A DNA stretch of 64,000 nucleotides from Andrena cerasifolii. Its lineage: Eukaryota; Arthropoda; Insecta; Hymenoptera; Andrenidae. The stretch covers positions 15,376,001 to 15,440,000 of the forward strand of contig NC_135123.1 in assembly GCF_050908995.1 (NCBI RefSeq). The letters run 5' to 3'. Positions within the stretch are counted from its first letter, which is position 1. The number at the start of each line of letters is the position of its first letter. The translations under genes were made by a program, and so were the position numbers. A model generated the notes under the pieces. It was not told where the DNA came from and did not search any database. It was given only the letters and a program-made list of their open reading frames with translations. Below are positions 49,539-61,246 of this stretch, piece by piece.

Positions 49539-50225
49539 CACTAGGAATTTATATAATCTTAAAGAAGATTTATCCCCAATTGTATTTTATACAGATGTAC
49601 CTACACTTTTCCTAATAAATATACAAATGTGTAATCGGTTTGATTCACTGTTAAGTTGAGAACTGCTTTATAAACCAGATCTAAAAGGAAAAGCAAAATG
49701 AGACGAAATAAAATGGAGAATGGTACCGTAGCCCTTGGATGAATATTGGAAAGGGGGCCCTGAAGGCTTTGTTCCGTTCAGTTACATGCCTGCCTCAAAT
49801 GGCTAACTTTCACCGAATAATCCAGGGCTGCAGCCGCGGCCGTCAAAAGTACCGCGCCCAATGTCACGATCTGGCTCCTCGTAATCGCGCCCCGTATTAC
49901 GTGGCTCGCTACAAAAGAAACCGGTCCACTTTTGGTAGACCGGTTACGGAAAGAATTCGACCAAATGGACGACGGATCGCCTTCGGCGAGAAACGTCGCT
50001 GCTCCTTTCATATTGATTTCGCTTAGAACACGAGCAACGCTCCCCGCTCGTTCGTCTCTAACCACTTAGACAGCTATATTTTAGAGTTTAGTAATAATTA
50101 ATATTGCGTTTCCAAAGGCTCCGTGTTGCAACACCGCGAAATATTCGAGAACAGAATGGTCCGAATGGAGCCGAGTTGAACGGATATACATATTTTTAAT
50201 AAAAAATAAAAATAAGGTGACAATT

Positions 50226-50385
50226 CAGTAGGCGAATATAAAAATTTATTTAATGAATAAAATCCAGCTTTCTTTTCTTTTTACAAAGCTATCGAATTAC
50301 TTCAGTCGTGTTTTTTTTTAATCTCCTTTTTCCTTTTTCTTTGGGGGGTGCCAAGGCCCCATAGCCCTCTCTGGGTGCGCCACTG
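50226..50385. mobile_element. Possible hAT MITE
   Basis: The right end GGGTGCGCCACTG and its preceding GGCCCC-rich stretch resemble the ends of GGCGGATTT-type hAT MITEs. CAGTAGGCGAA at 50226 could be the left end. No convincing target duplication was found. Confidence 0.4.
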
Positions 50386-50749
50386 GTGAACGTGCGAATT
50401 TTTACAAGTTGTGGAATGTAATAAGATTTTTTTCTTTTAGTAATGTCAAGAATAGTCTGTGGTTTAGTTTTATTTCTAAGGCTTAATGATTCGAACAAAG
50501 TAGTGTAGGGAAGACGGGAATAATTAATTTAGGAAAATGGATTGAAATTCTCTTTTGGACTTTTGAACGTTTGGAGAGTCATTTAAGATTTTACACCGAA
50601 ATTAGAGTAATTTTACTTTCACTTTTTAGAGCGATGATGTAACACTAAGAAGAGCAACATTTTTATTAAGCAATTAATGATGAATATTAAATATTCATCT
50701 AATGAATGTTAATGAAAATAATTATAATTGTCGTCAGAATGTACTATTA

Positions 50750-50810
50750 AGATTATTCTGGTGCAATTTCAGGCGGATTCGTTGAAACACCGATTTGTAT
50801 TGTAAACCGA
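50750..50810. repeat. Direct repeat, copy 1 (about 60 bp)
   Basis: The sequence around GGCGGATTCGTTGAAACACC and TTGTATTGTAAA is repeated in the same orientation at 51301-51359, about 550 bp away, with roughly 85-90% identity by eye. It is not the end of any element I can define. Confidence 0.8.
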
Positions 50811-51300
50811 ATGTGAAATCGTTGCGAATAATCAATCGCCGATTAATAATCGAGTCACGTAAACAGTAGAGACAACTGCAGGTGCTATCGTGACTGGGTT
50901 ATACCTGTCTTCTACGGATTAAAAGGTTACAAAGCGTTTCTACGCACAAGACAATGAAAAGTGGACGCGTCTGTTACAAGAACCGCTCTTTTGCTTTCGA
51001 CTTCCACCCTGTCCTCCTCTAGAAATAGTTTCACCCCCACAAGCATCTATTATTGCAGTGACTATACGAATAGCTGATTTTAATAGTACAAAATTGAATT
51101 ATAAAAGTAAAATGGTATACAAATTTCCAACAGTGCGATCGGTAGATAATCAAGAGAAAATATAGACAGCGAAAGCTTTTTACACGAAACGCAGAAGATT
51201 AAGAATTGTGGAATCTTTCCTCCGTTATGGTCGACACCCTTTCGTTATATTTTCATCGAGCTGTTTCCCCTTTCTCTTCCAGCGAATAAACGTACAATTT

Positions 51301-51359
51301 AGATTAGTCTGGTGTAATATCAGGCGGATTCGTTGAAACACCGAATTGTATTGTAAAAC
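51301..51359. repeat. Direct repeat, copy 2 (about 60 bp)
   Basis: Partner of 50750-50810. GGCGGATTCGTTGAAACACC is identical in both. Confidence 0.8.
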
Positions 51360-51684
51360 AAAGAATTCTACAGCAGAAAGAGATGGACACATGTTATCCT
51401 GTGACCGCCTCCAAAAAACTTAATCGTTCTGGTTCGCTCCTATTTCGCAATCATTTAAATCGAGGTCTGGAGTTCAGACGCCTTTCTCCCCTGGTAACGG
51501 ATTCAGCCCATGCGATCAAGATCAATTTCGTTACACGTAAGTCGCGCGTTTTCCTCCTCGCTGTGTCTCTTCCCATTGCGTTGCGTGGCTTTACAGAATT
51601 GCTAATCGTTCTGAACCGATGAAAATTATATTCATTTAAAATTCGTCTTACGTTATCTAACATTTAAAACTTCGTTTTGTTTAG

Positions 51685-51846
51685 CCCTTTAAATGCTGCT
51701 AGGAAAAATTTGCGTTCGCTTATTGTATGCAGCGGGTATGTGCGGGGAACGCCCATAGGCGTTCAACGACTATGGTTAACAGATGTGGCTGGAGGAGTCC
51801 CGCACGCAGCGTACGCTGAGGATTCGAACTCTCAGCCCTCATAGGG
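51685..51846. mobile_element. TTAA-flanked MITE, copy B
   Basis: CCCTTTAAATGC at the left and CTCATAGGG at the right are flanked by TTAG (51681-51684) and TTAA (51847-51850). It shares its body with 34675-34815 in the opposite orientation. The CCCT start and TTAA target are piggyBac-like. Confidence 0.6.
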
Positions 51847-52462
51847 TTAATGTATTCTCTATTCGTTCTAAAAAATTTGAGAATATTCTATTCTTTACAC
51901 GGACATTACTCGAGATTAATGTACTGATATAGTGCCATTTTGAAAACAGGGACATCAAAGAAAGGATTCTGAAAACAAGAAACCTGGCTGGACAGTTTCG
52001 CGACTTAGTAGTCGCAGCAGTTGCTCTGAATTCTGAATTAGTTTTCACCAGACGTCACCATCTCTTGCATCAGTCTGCGCGATGACAGCGGGCAGTGTAG
52101 AAATTTGACGATCCAGCGCGGCCGCCGCTTGAGAAACGAGTACGAAAATAGAGTGTAGAAAGTGGGTCGGATCCGGTGGCCGCTAAGACCGCTAGAAGGA
52201 TCCTCGGGCAGGTGCGCCACCCCATGGTCAAGGTACCACGAGTGCGTCCTGCTGCTGGGAGCGATCCGCAGAGCACTCAGCCCCGGTTCCCCCGCAATTC
52301 AATGATACACCAGGGTTGAGTAGGGTAGGTGGCAGGTGTAGCGCAAGAGAGACAGGTAGCCAAGTACATTCGTAACAAATTTAATTAGTCACAAACAAGT
52401 GCTAAAAAAATAAATAAAGTTCAGCCTGAGTCGACGCCGTTGGGTGTGTAGCGCGGGTACGC

Positions 52463-53376
52463 TTAGAGGTAGTGCGCCGGGGCAGCGGCGTACGACAGAG
52501 CTGGTGCTGCTGCGTAGGACAGAGCTGGTGCTGCGGCGTAGGACAGAGCTGGTGCAGCGGCGAGCTTGGCGTAGGGCGATGGGTGGGCAGAGTAGGCGAT
52601 GGGTGCTGGGTGGGCAGAGTAGGCGATGGGTGCTGCGTGGGCGACGGCTACTGGGGCAGCATGGGCGTAGGTCAGAGGAGCGGCCAGTTTAGCGGCCGGC
52701 GCGGCGTAGAGGGCTGGGGCAAGCTTGGCGACTGGTGATGCGTAGGCCAGGGGTGCAGCGTGAGCGACGGGTGCAGCGGCGATGGCCTTGACGGCGACGG
52801 CGGCTGGCTCTTTGCGGACTACGGCGTTGAATCCGTTGACTGGGTCAGCGGTGTAGTCGACGGTGCGCTTGGTGCCGTCAGCGTCGATGAGGGAGTAGCT
52901 GCCCTGGACCACGTCACCGTCCCGGCTTTCCTGTTGGCTCTTGGCGTCGCCGGTCAAGGCATCGTGCACATCGTAGGCGTAGCTGTACTGGGGATGGGGG
53001 TCGTAGTCAGCGTCGACAGTCTTGGTGACCACCGCCTTGGTAATCGGGGCGACAGCTAACGTCTTAGCGTAGGCCAGAGGGGCAGCTTGGGCAGCGTAGG
53101 TCAGAGGAGCAGCTGGGGCGGCGTAGGCCAGAGGTGCAGCTGGGGCGTAGGACAGAGCTGCTCCGGACAACACACCGGCGTTGGCGGCGGCCACGAGGGT
53201 GGCGAGGGCTACGAACTAGAAAGTCGAAAGCGAATTGTTAGAAGTTCGTAGAATCTGGTTTTACCTGCTCTTAGGGGTAGTTTGTTGGGCGTCGGTGTCG
53301 GGTTTGATCGGCCTTAGCGATACAAGATGTACCGTGTACGTCGATCGTCGGCGTCCTTACTCACCTTGAATACCAT
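52463..53376 (-). CDS. RR-2 cuticular protein 3 with Ala/Pro/Tyr repeat arms, 254 residues
   Basis: On the minus strand exon 1 is 53376-53365 (MVFK, donor GTGAGT) and exon 2 is 53215-52463 (acceptor TTTCTAG). A signal peptide (FVALATLVAAANAG) leads into AAPLAYA repeats. The RR-2 chitin-binding domain follows at about residues 73-140 with YDPHPQYSYAYDVHDALTGD, GDVVQGSYSLIDADGTKRTV and YTADPVNGFNAVV. The C-terminal arm is made of short repeats: AYSAHPxP twice and AAAPALSY three times, the latter visible as a 24-bp DNA repeat at 52495-52560. Such AAPA/V arms are common in RR-2 proteins of rigid cuticle. It faces gene 4 head to head across about 4 kb. Confidence 0.95.
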
Positions 53377-53412
53377 TGTTGAGGAGATTTGGTTGGTTTG
53401 GATCGACTGAGC

Positions 53413-53452
53413 GACTGATGATGTCAAACGGTTATTCGGACTGCTTTATATA
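53413..53452 (-). promoter_or_regulatory. Core promoter of cuticular gene 3
   Basis: On the minus strand TATATAAA (53452-53445) is followed by the initiator TCAGTC (53418-53413), with the A 36 bp from the first T. Confidence 0.8.
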
Positions 53453-54879
53453 CTGGCGCGCGGGCCATTGCCACTATTCTCCCCCTCCCAATTCGGTCAG
53501 GTTTTGCCGGACTTTCAAAGTTTGGCGGCAGATCGTATCAGCCGACCGCACTTGAACTTGGCCGGTACTAGGGCACCTCTCATATTCAACATTTCTCGAT
53601 ACTCGACGGGCAGCATGGACGAGAAACGCTGATTTCGTCCGCAGCCGAGCGGACTTATTCATAAGCGATCGTTCGTTATGTGCGGGTACCCTTGTTGCGT
53701 GGGTTTTCAATTAGACTTGCCCTTTGTGGAGGTTTTCTGTATCTTTGAATTATCAAGTTACTTATCAGCTAAACGAACGAAATTTATAACAGACAGTTTG
53801 CGAAACGAAATTGTTAGAATTATTAGTTTTACAGGAAGACACTTAGAATATCTGAAGTGCTATATATGATCCGGTGTTAAATTTTGGACGCGAAAGTTGA
53901 TAACATATACGCGTTAGAAGGAACTTAAAAATAAAAGATCGAAATTAAACATAAAATTTCGATTTATAAAAAGAACTGTTTACACTTTGACCATCTGAAT
54001 TATACAGCATTTTGTACTGTATTTATTACATGTTGCTTTTATTTTTCTTTCGTGTCTGTAAATCTTCCTTTCTTTTTAACAAATTCCAGCTGTGAATACC
54101 ACTGATAGGTACGAATTTTCAATATTCAAATAATTAGTTCTATTCTACTGTTCCAATACCCCAATCTTAAGTCGACCGAACGAGTAATTAAATTTAAGCA
54201 TAAAATTCGCTTAATTCATGCCATTCCCTGTTTACGAGTCTCCCATTGCATCGCAATTTCAGATCCGAGGGACGATCGTCGAAATTCAATTTTGCCAGCA
54301 GCAAATCGCACGGTGGATCGATTTTCTAAATTTCACCAAATTCCACGGCAACTGGCCCCGACGGACGAGAATTCGTCGCGAAACTTTCCAGCGATACGTG
54401 TCGGCGGGTGTATCCCGATCTACCTCGTCCGTTGCGTCATATCTAACGTTACCACCGAGCAGAAGTGGAGCACTTTCATAAAGAAAAAATAGGTGGGCCG
54501 TCCGAAACGCGGGGCCCGCTGTCGATCGATCAGTAGCCCCGGGGCCAGCAGGAAACTATATCGATCTCGATCCAGAATCAAGACCTCCGCCTCCGCCAGC
54601 TCCTGTCCTGTAGAATCCTACGATCGCGTGGAGCAGTCTGCGGCGTAGCCGCGTGAAATCATTGCCGCAACCCGAATTTAGGTCTTCCGCACTTGTTGCG
54701 CACTGACCGCTGGAATTTTAATGCGTTCTACTCCTATTCCTTTTCTCGGAACTTGGTTCCTCGTTGCCAATTGTCGACAAATATTCAGGCAAAAAATATA
54801 CACAAATTAGTAAACCATTAACAAACAAAAAACAGACCATGCGGGGTGTCGATTGCTCGCCAAACAAAATGCAGTTTAA

Positions 54880-55549
54880 GGGGACCTTCCGGTCTAAAAG
54901 TCGATTTTTTTTTTTTATTTCATTTTTCGAATGTTCAACCTTTTAGGAATGCGTGTTTAAAAGGATTTAAAAGGCCACTCGGCGCCCACATAAAACTTTA
55001 AACGCGTTTTTCTCGAAACAGTGTTCTCAAAACTGTGGGATCTGTATTTTCAAAACTTATTATCCGATTCGACAGAAACTTTCTTTATTTTGAAGAATAT
55101 ACTTCTGGCTAGGGGGGATACAGGAAAAAATACAAAAAATTGAAAATTTATAATTTTCAAAGGCGTTGAAAGGATGAAAAATATAGGGAAAAAGTGATTT
55201 CACACTTCAAGTGTCGTTATTTTCTAAAAAAATAAGGTTTTTGTAATTTTGTCTGGTTTATCCCCTAGCCAGATGCATATTCTTCAAAATAAAAAAGTTT
55301 CAGTCGAATCGGATAATAACTTTTGGAGATACAGGTGCCACCGATTAAAATCAATTTTTTTACGCCTTGACTTTAACGACTCCCCAGTGCCGTCTGCAAT
55401 GATTAATTATAAAACAAAAAATATATTTCTATAACTTAAGGCATCCTTAATACAATGCAAAAAGTCCCATTGAATTATATACAGTAGTTTTCCTTTAATT
55501 AATTCCTAAAGGTCACCTATTTTTGGGGGCTCTAGACCAGAACCTCCCC
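54880..55549. mobile_element. Fold-back MITE flanked by TTAA
   Basis: The ends are GGGGACCTTCCGGTCTAAAA and CTCTAGACCAGAACCTCCCC, with TTAA outside both (54876-54879 and 55550-55553). A second, internal inverted repeat pairs TTATTATCCGATTCGACAGA near 55059 with the 55290-55320 region (AGTCGAATCGGATAATAA), and CTGGCTAGGGGGATA with TATCCCCTAGCCAG. The GGGGA start and TTAA resemble the inner ends of the 11046-12330 element. No coding frame. Confidence 0.8.
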
Positions 55550-56398
55550 TTAAATTTCACGCCGTGGTGGACGAACATCTACATATATTTACGTAAGATG
55601 TGTCGGTACATAGTTATACCGATATAAGTAACATTTTGTATTTTGTAATGTAACGTATGTATGTGTCTTAGCAAATGGATCTGCTTTTAGGACAGGAGAG
55701 TATGGATAGGCAAGAAGTCGACAGAACTTGCACGTGTAGCCGCTACAAGTGTATGTTAACGACGAAAAATAAGGAAAATCGTATCGGTGCGAGGAATTAA
55801 TGCAATATAAATTTCTCTATATGCCTTAATCGTGTAAAACTCCGATGATTCTTACGTCACCAACTCCTTACATCACGAGTACGTAATCTCGTCCTCTTAT
55901 TTTTTCATACTGCGAAAAAACCAGTCGATTCTGCCAATTATGGTGGAACTCAAGGTCGGTGCACGAATTTTTTACACCATCGAACTGCAGTATATTAAAC
56001 GATACAAGTTGTTCGTTCCGACCGCTCGACTGCCCCCTCTTCTACTGAAAATGGTCCTAATAGCGTCGAAGCAGGTAACATATGGCGAGGACTTTAACGA
56101 ATAATTACATGGCAAGAAAATTGTCAAATTTTTCAGGGAGTTTCATGTAACAGAGATAGAATATCGTTCTCAATTTTAATTTAACAGCAATGCTATATTA
56201 TGCAATTTTTAACACGCGTATCTATATGGTTTTATTTCGCAGAATATTTCAGAGATAGTAGGTACTTAATTTTTTATCAGCAAATAGTTCGAAGTATTCG
56301 TACAAATTAATTATCCAAGATTTAATTTTTTGATGTTCTATGTTTAGGTGTCGCAGATAATAAGATCTCCTTTGTTATATATTGATATGCAGAAGTAT

Positions 56399-56759
56399 CG
56401 GTGCCGTCTTAACACAGAGGCGAAAGAGGCAGCTGCCTCAAGGCCCCGAAGCTCAGGGGCCCCTGAAAAATTGGAAAATTACAAAAAATAGGGTTGTAAA
56501 AGCTAGAAAAGAATTGGGAATGGACCCTCCAACTGTGGCGGAAAGAAAATAACGAATAGATACAGCAAAATTTAGATTTTAAAATGGGGCCCTTTCTCGT
56601 GGAATGCACCTCACGTTTAATCTAATTTATTTAATTGTTTTAATACTTATTCACTTCGCGCGATAGCGCGCTATTTTTTATTTTGTTTAATTTAGAATAA
56701 TTTCGGGGGCCCCATATGGAGCTCGTCGTAAGGCCCCCGAAAACAATAAGACGGCACTG
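56399..56759. mobile_element. hAT-type MITE, GTGCCGTCTTA ends
   Basis: The ends are CGGTGCCGTCTTAA and AATAAGACGGCACTG. Flanks are AGAAGTAT (56391-56398) and AGCAGTAA (56760-56767), 6/8 identical. GGGGCCCC-rich stretches lie just inside each end. No transposase. Confidence 0.78.
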
Positions 56760-57424
56760 AGCAGTAAATGCATTTCAGTTGAAATCGTTAAACGTAATTG
56801 CAGATGTATCAGTTGGTGACTCGCGAAAGTCACTAAATTTCCCAACACAACTTTCCCATTGTTCCCAAAATTCATGGAATCAGTATTCGATAATCTGCGC
56901 ATATGTAAAACAAAAGGAAATATGCTAGCGAGGTTTCTCTAAATAAACGATCTAAACCATATTAACAAGTACTATCGAAATCAGAAATAAAAAGAAACAA
57001 ATATTTCATTTAATTTGCTAAAACTATACGATCTGCGTTCACACTTTACCATACCGCAGAGAAAACTGCGAACGATGCTTAACTAAATAAAAAGCGGCGT
57101 AAACCAAACGGAGGCTAGCGAAACAATTAATTCTGCAAGCAATCAGCAATGACCAAAATGTTATAGAGAAGAAAAGCGACGCCGCGTTTCCATCGAGCAG
57201 AAGTCCGAAGACGGATTAAGTAACTCGTGGCAAGGACGTGGCCTAGTCCACGGCGACGGTGTTCATGATGGTCCAACGACCATCGTCGCTGTTCGAATTG
57301 TTCGTGATGGGCGTGGTCCGATTTCTTGCTCAATTTTGTGCCACTCTGCGGCCGCAAATCGGGTGACCGTCGAAGGTACCGTCACCCAGTTACGTCAGCG
57401 TGCCCGTGGGTCCTGCTCGCGCGG

Positions 57425-57460
57425 TATAAAAGCCGAAAACCACCCGACCATGGTATCATT
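57425..57460 (+). promoter_or_regulatory. Core promoter of cuticular gene 4
   Basis: TATAAAAG (57425-57432) lies 31 bp before an initiator-like TCATT (57456-57460). The start codon is at 57510. Confidence 0.75.
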
Positions 57461-57509
57461 CGCATCACAGACAGACAGATCAACAGATCAACCAATCAAG
57501 CAAGCTACA

Positions 57510-58667
57510 ATGGCTTTCAAGGTATAACAGCCGAGAACTCGTAATTCATTCTGCGAACACTTTCAAAGCAGTCCGCCGACTACCGGGACGGGTTTCGATG
57601 CGCGGCGACGAAGTATTTCGTACGACTTTATCATCGAAACTGTCGCGGGCCTGGCCGATTCTAATTATTCGCCCCTCGGCGCCGAAAAGTATCACAAAAT
57701 CATTTGTCTCTTCGATTAACGTTCCTCCTTTTTTTGCAACGCTGCGATCGAAAGTGGAACGCACGTCCGCGGCTCTGATTTCAATAATCCTGCACGTACG
57801 ATTTCGGTAACACGACTTTCATCGACGACTCGAGAACGGTAGAATTTGAAGCCCGCAAGCGCTCCGGGAGATCGGTGCATACTCGCAAGCACGGTATCGC
57901 TCGAGGCGTTACATATTTAAAAGTTGATTATCCGATGGACCTAACAATAGAATCGCATCTAACTTAAAGTACAACTCTGTTCACAGTTCGTTGCCTTCGC
58001 CGCCCTGGTAGCAGCCGCCAACGCCGGGCTTCTGCCCGCTGCGCCTCTGTCTTACGCCCCAGCCGCACCCCTGGCTTACGCGGCCGCGGCGCCGGTGATC
58101 GCCGCCAAGACGGTAGCCGTGGCCCCCGTGGCCAAGACTGTGGACGCTGACTACGACCCTCATCCTCAATACAGCTATGCCTACGACGTCCACGACAGCT
58201 TGACCGGTGACGCCAAGAGCCAGCAGGAAACCCGCGACGGAGACGTTGTCCAGGGTAGCTACTCCCTCATCGAGGCTGACGGAACTAGGCGCATCGTCGA
58301 CTACACCGCTGACCCGGTCAACGGATTCAACGCCGTCGTCCGCAAGGAGGCCGCCGCTGCTCCTCTTGTGGCCGCTGCACCAGTAGCCAAAATCGCCACC
58401 CCCATTGCTAAGATCGCCGCTCCGATCACGTACGCCGCACCAGCCGCCCAGGTCGCATACGCCGCGCCAGCTGCCCAGATCGCATACGCCGCGCCCGTAG
58501 CTAAATACGCTGCTGCGCCAGTTGCCTATGCTGCTCCAGTCGCCAAGCTGGCCGCCGCACCAGCGCTCTCCTACGCCGCACCCGCGCTCTCCTACGCCGC
58601 TCCATTCGCCAAGATCGCTTCACCCCTTGCTTACGCCGCCCCAGCTCAAGCCGCCTACATCCACTGA
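57510..58667 (+). CDS. RR-2 cuticular protein 4 with Ala/Pro/Tyr repeat arms, 230 residues
   Basis: Exon 1 is 57510-57521 (MAFK, donor GTATAA) and exon 2 is 57987-58667 (acceptor TTCACAG). The signal peptide (FVAFAALVAAANAG) is nearly identical to that of gene 3. The RR-2 chitin-binding domain spans about residues 57-122 with YDPHPQYSYAYDVHDSLTGD and YTADPVNGFNAVVRKE. The C-terminal arm repeats ITYAAPAAQVAYAAPAAQIA, AAPVAKYA and ALSYAAP. It shares most of its length with gene 3, which suggests a duplication followed by inversion and loss or gain of repeats. TATA-driven transcription and the 4-codon first exon match the other three genes. Confidence 0.95.
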
Positions 58668-58702
58668 AACCGATCTGTCTTCTATAGGGATAATGTCTGT
58701 CA

Positions 58703-58708
58703 AATAAA
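58703..58708 (+). terminator. Poly(A) signal of cuticular gene 4
   Basis: AATAAA lies 36 bp after the stop codon. Confidence 0.75.
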
Positions 58709-59289
58709 CGCCGTTTTCTAGCAAGTACATACCGTGGTTCTGCAATGTCTCAACTCCCTCTTTGTCGACTCGTCCACTCGGCATCGTCCTTCCACCTTTC
58801 ATCCCGCTCCCTTTTGGTCGCTCATAGGAGCACAGGGTGGGAGCACCTGATATGCAGCGATGTAGTTACTTATACCTGCTTGCACTTCGTGTGAAGGTAA
58901 ATTGGAAAGTGGTGGTACCTATGCTGCAGAAATGAATTGATATTATATTTGCGTATTATTCGTTGGAATAATTTTTTTTCACAAGTTCAAGTGGTATACG
59001 TGTACTTTCAAATCGTCAACACCGTTTCGTATGCTATGGTATACCCATACAGATTTATGTACACACTAGCAAAATTCCTCCGGGCTTCGCTTCGGGCCTA
59101 AGAGATATTAAGGACTCCATGAAAACACATTTCACTCCTTTTACTCACTTAGGGGTTGATTAGGGCAAAATGCTGAATCTGGTTTTTAGGCATCTGTGTG
59201 GGTAACCTTTGTACGTAAAAACCAAGTTGATATCTAATCGGGCCTAAGAAATAATGGTGTTTTGGAGGCAGATAAAATGGGGGTCTGGT

Positions 59290-59498
59290 CAGTGGCACAT
59301 ATAAGGAAAAAGGCCCAGGTAGCAAACGTTCTGAGGGGCTGATTTTTCGGGAAAATGAAGAGGTAGTTTACTAAAAACGAACTAAGTATGTAGTAGTGCA
59401 GAAAAAAATATAAGACATATAAAACCATAATTTTTGTTTGTGTAAATGGGGCCTGGAGGGGGCAGCGACTCATTGGCCGCCTATTAAATCCGCCACTA
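59290..59498. mobile_element. hAT MITE, 209 bp, exact 8-bp duplication
   Basis: The left end is CAGTGGCACATATAAGG and the right end CCTATTAAATCCGCCACTA. GGTCTGGT flanks both sides (59282-59289 and 59499-59506). AGGCCC near the left and GGGGCCTGG near the right are the usual inner blocks of this kind of element. Confidence 0.88.
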
Positions 59499-59840
59499 GG
59501 TCTGGTAAAATGATTATATAAAGTGGGAAGGTTGATAGGATGGCAAATAACCTGATGTCGAATTGATGATTAAAGGACAAGGACTTTGTTTCTGAATGAA
59601 TTCGCCACAGAGTGAGGAAAGTAGGGTACCTTCTGGTAGGAGGCCTGTCATAAGTAAGTCGGCACTTACCCCAGAACCTTGGAGCAGAAAGTGTGCTCTC
59701 TGTAAGATTTCTTTCGCCAGTTAATGAAATCTATTTAACATGCATAATTTGGCCATTACATAAAATTAAAGGATTAAGAGGCTGGTAACTTATAAAATAT
59801 TTGCCATTGGCGAATATTATTACTTTATTTGTGTAATTAA

Positions 59841-59944
59841 CCCTTTCACGCCTAACGTCGGATATATCCGACGTACACGAAACGATTCCAAAATATAGAT
59901 ATGTAATATGTATATTGGCGGCTAGCATCGCCGTCGAGAAAGGG
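59841..59944. mobile_element. 104-bp piggyBac-like MITE with TTAA duplication
   Basis: CCCTTTCACGCC at the left and GCCGTCGAGAAAGGG at the right are flanked by TTAA (59837-59840 and 59945-59948). The interior carries the perfect 16-bp palindrome GTCGGATATATCCGAC and a second weaker one, GGCGGCTAGCATCGCC. Confidence 0.8.
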
Positions 59945-61246
59945 TTAAAAGAAACTTATTCAGATGCAAAAATTAACTAATCGTTATCTTAAGCGTTTCG
60001 CCATTTCGAAGCAGAATTAAATACTCCGCTCTTAATTCTGCTCATCTTAACATATTCTGCATACAATTCCAAAGATTTACATATATTTAACAAAAGTAAA
60101 AACTTTATATACAACTCTGTTCGCATAATTTCGATTCGCTTCTGAAACTACCACGAAAACCTGTTCCGACCGTGTGCAACAACTTATAACTTTCTTGCCA
60201 TGCGATACTCGCAGAACAGATGGAAGGGCTGAAAAATTCGCATGAAATTAATGCTGCGCGCGTGTAGGTAATCGTTATACAGCGTGGAAGAACTGCCTGA
60301 ACAATGACATGGATTCTGTATCCACATATCACTCGTTCTTATCGCTCGTTAAGGGGACACCTTTTCACTAACCATTCACGGACGAGCCTCGCGTTCTCCA
60401 ACACTTTCTCCGCCCTGAAGTGGCCGTGTTGCTGGTTACACAATACAACCACGCCTCGTACCCATCGGCCGTTGCGAGTGGTGCACGTAATATAAGCCGT
60501 TGCGTTAATCGGGAACCCCAGGCAAACCAGATTCGTGCAACGATCCCACCTTGATCCACTTACGATCCCGCGTATCCTCCTCCTTAAGCGCGCTTTATTG
60601 CTCTGAAAGTGCATAATTAATCACAGGATGGCAGTTAATATAATACTAAAGAGAGACATAATTCACACCCCCTTATAGAATGGCCTTTAGCAACTTTATG
60701 GTTGTCATCAATGCAAATTACCAAGCACGACAATTGAACGGTATGTTTCATTTTACGTTTCACACGAATTCCATGTCCTATTCTTGTATTCTGAAACAGA
60801 GTATCACGGCGAAAGTGTAATTTTCAGGATTTACGGAAAAGTGATCCATTTTTATCATATGTATTTTATTACAAAAATACAATGTACGCTGAACAAGATT
60901 TTAATGGAACCATTGTTATAAATATATTGCCCGTAATTATAAAAATATGTTTCGCACGATACTCCTACTTGTGAGCATTATCTTTCATTTTTGCTTCCGT
61001 ACCGGAAATTTCTTCGAAGTAGACAAAAAAATACAAAAATGTTGGATTTTTGTTTCTTAAAACACATATTACATATAAACTTTTTAATGTCAATACGGTA
61101 ATGCAGTAGCATAAATATATTATTCTTACTTAACAGTAGTAAAAAGCTCTCACTTTTAACAAAATCGGTCACGTTATTATGTTCCTAATATATTCTAAAG
61201 AAAATTATAAGTAACACTTGTTAAGAAGTACTAAACTAAGTTGTAC

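Larger units (their letters stand above)
47836..52462. other. Intergenic with several MITEs and a direct repeat
   Basis: No gene is supported. A minus/plus pair of 95-codon frames overlaps at 49739-50065 without family resemblance. Elements are listed separately. Confidence 0.45.
53453..57424. other. Intergenic between divergent cuticular genes
   Basis: No gene is supported. Regulatory DNA shared by the head-to-head genes 3 and 4 could lie here. Two transposons are listed separately (54880-55549 and 56399-56759). Confidence 0.45.
58709..61246. other. Intergenic, 3' side of SMC6
   Basis: No gene is supported. Two MITEs are listed separately. On the minus strand an AATAAA (60870-60865) lies about 380 bp after the SMC6 stop codon and could be its poly(A) signal. 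Confidence 0.45.

Noticed and set aside
49739..50065. Opposed 95-codon frames
   Set aside because: The minus frame has a hydrophobic stretch resembling a signal peptide, but it is internal, unsupported by splice signals, and followed by no recognisable domain.
51800..51850. tRNA-like GTTCGAATC on the minus strand
   Set aside because: The T-arm stem and loop lengths do not fit, no other arms can be formed, and the segment belongs to a MITE.
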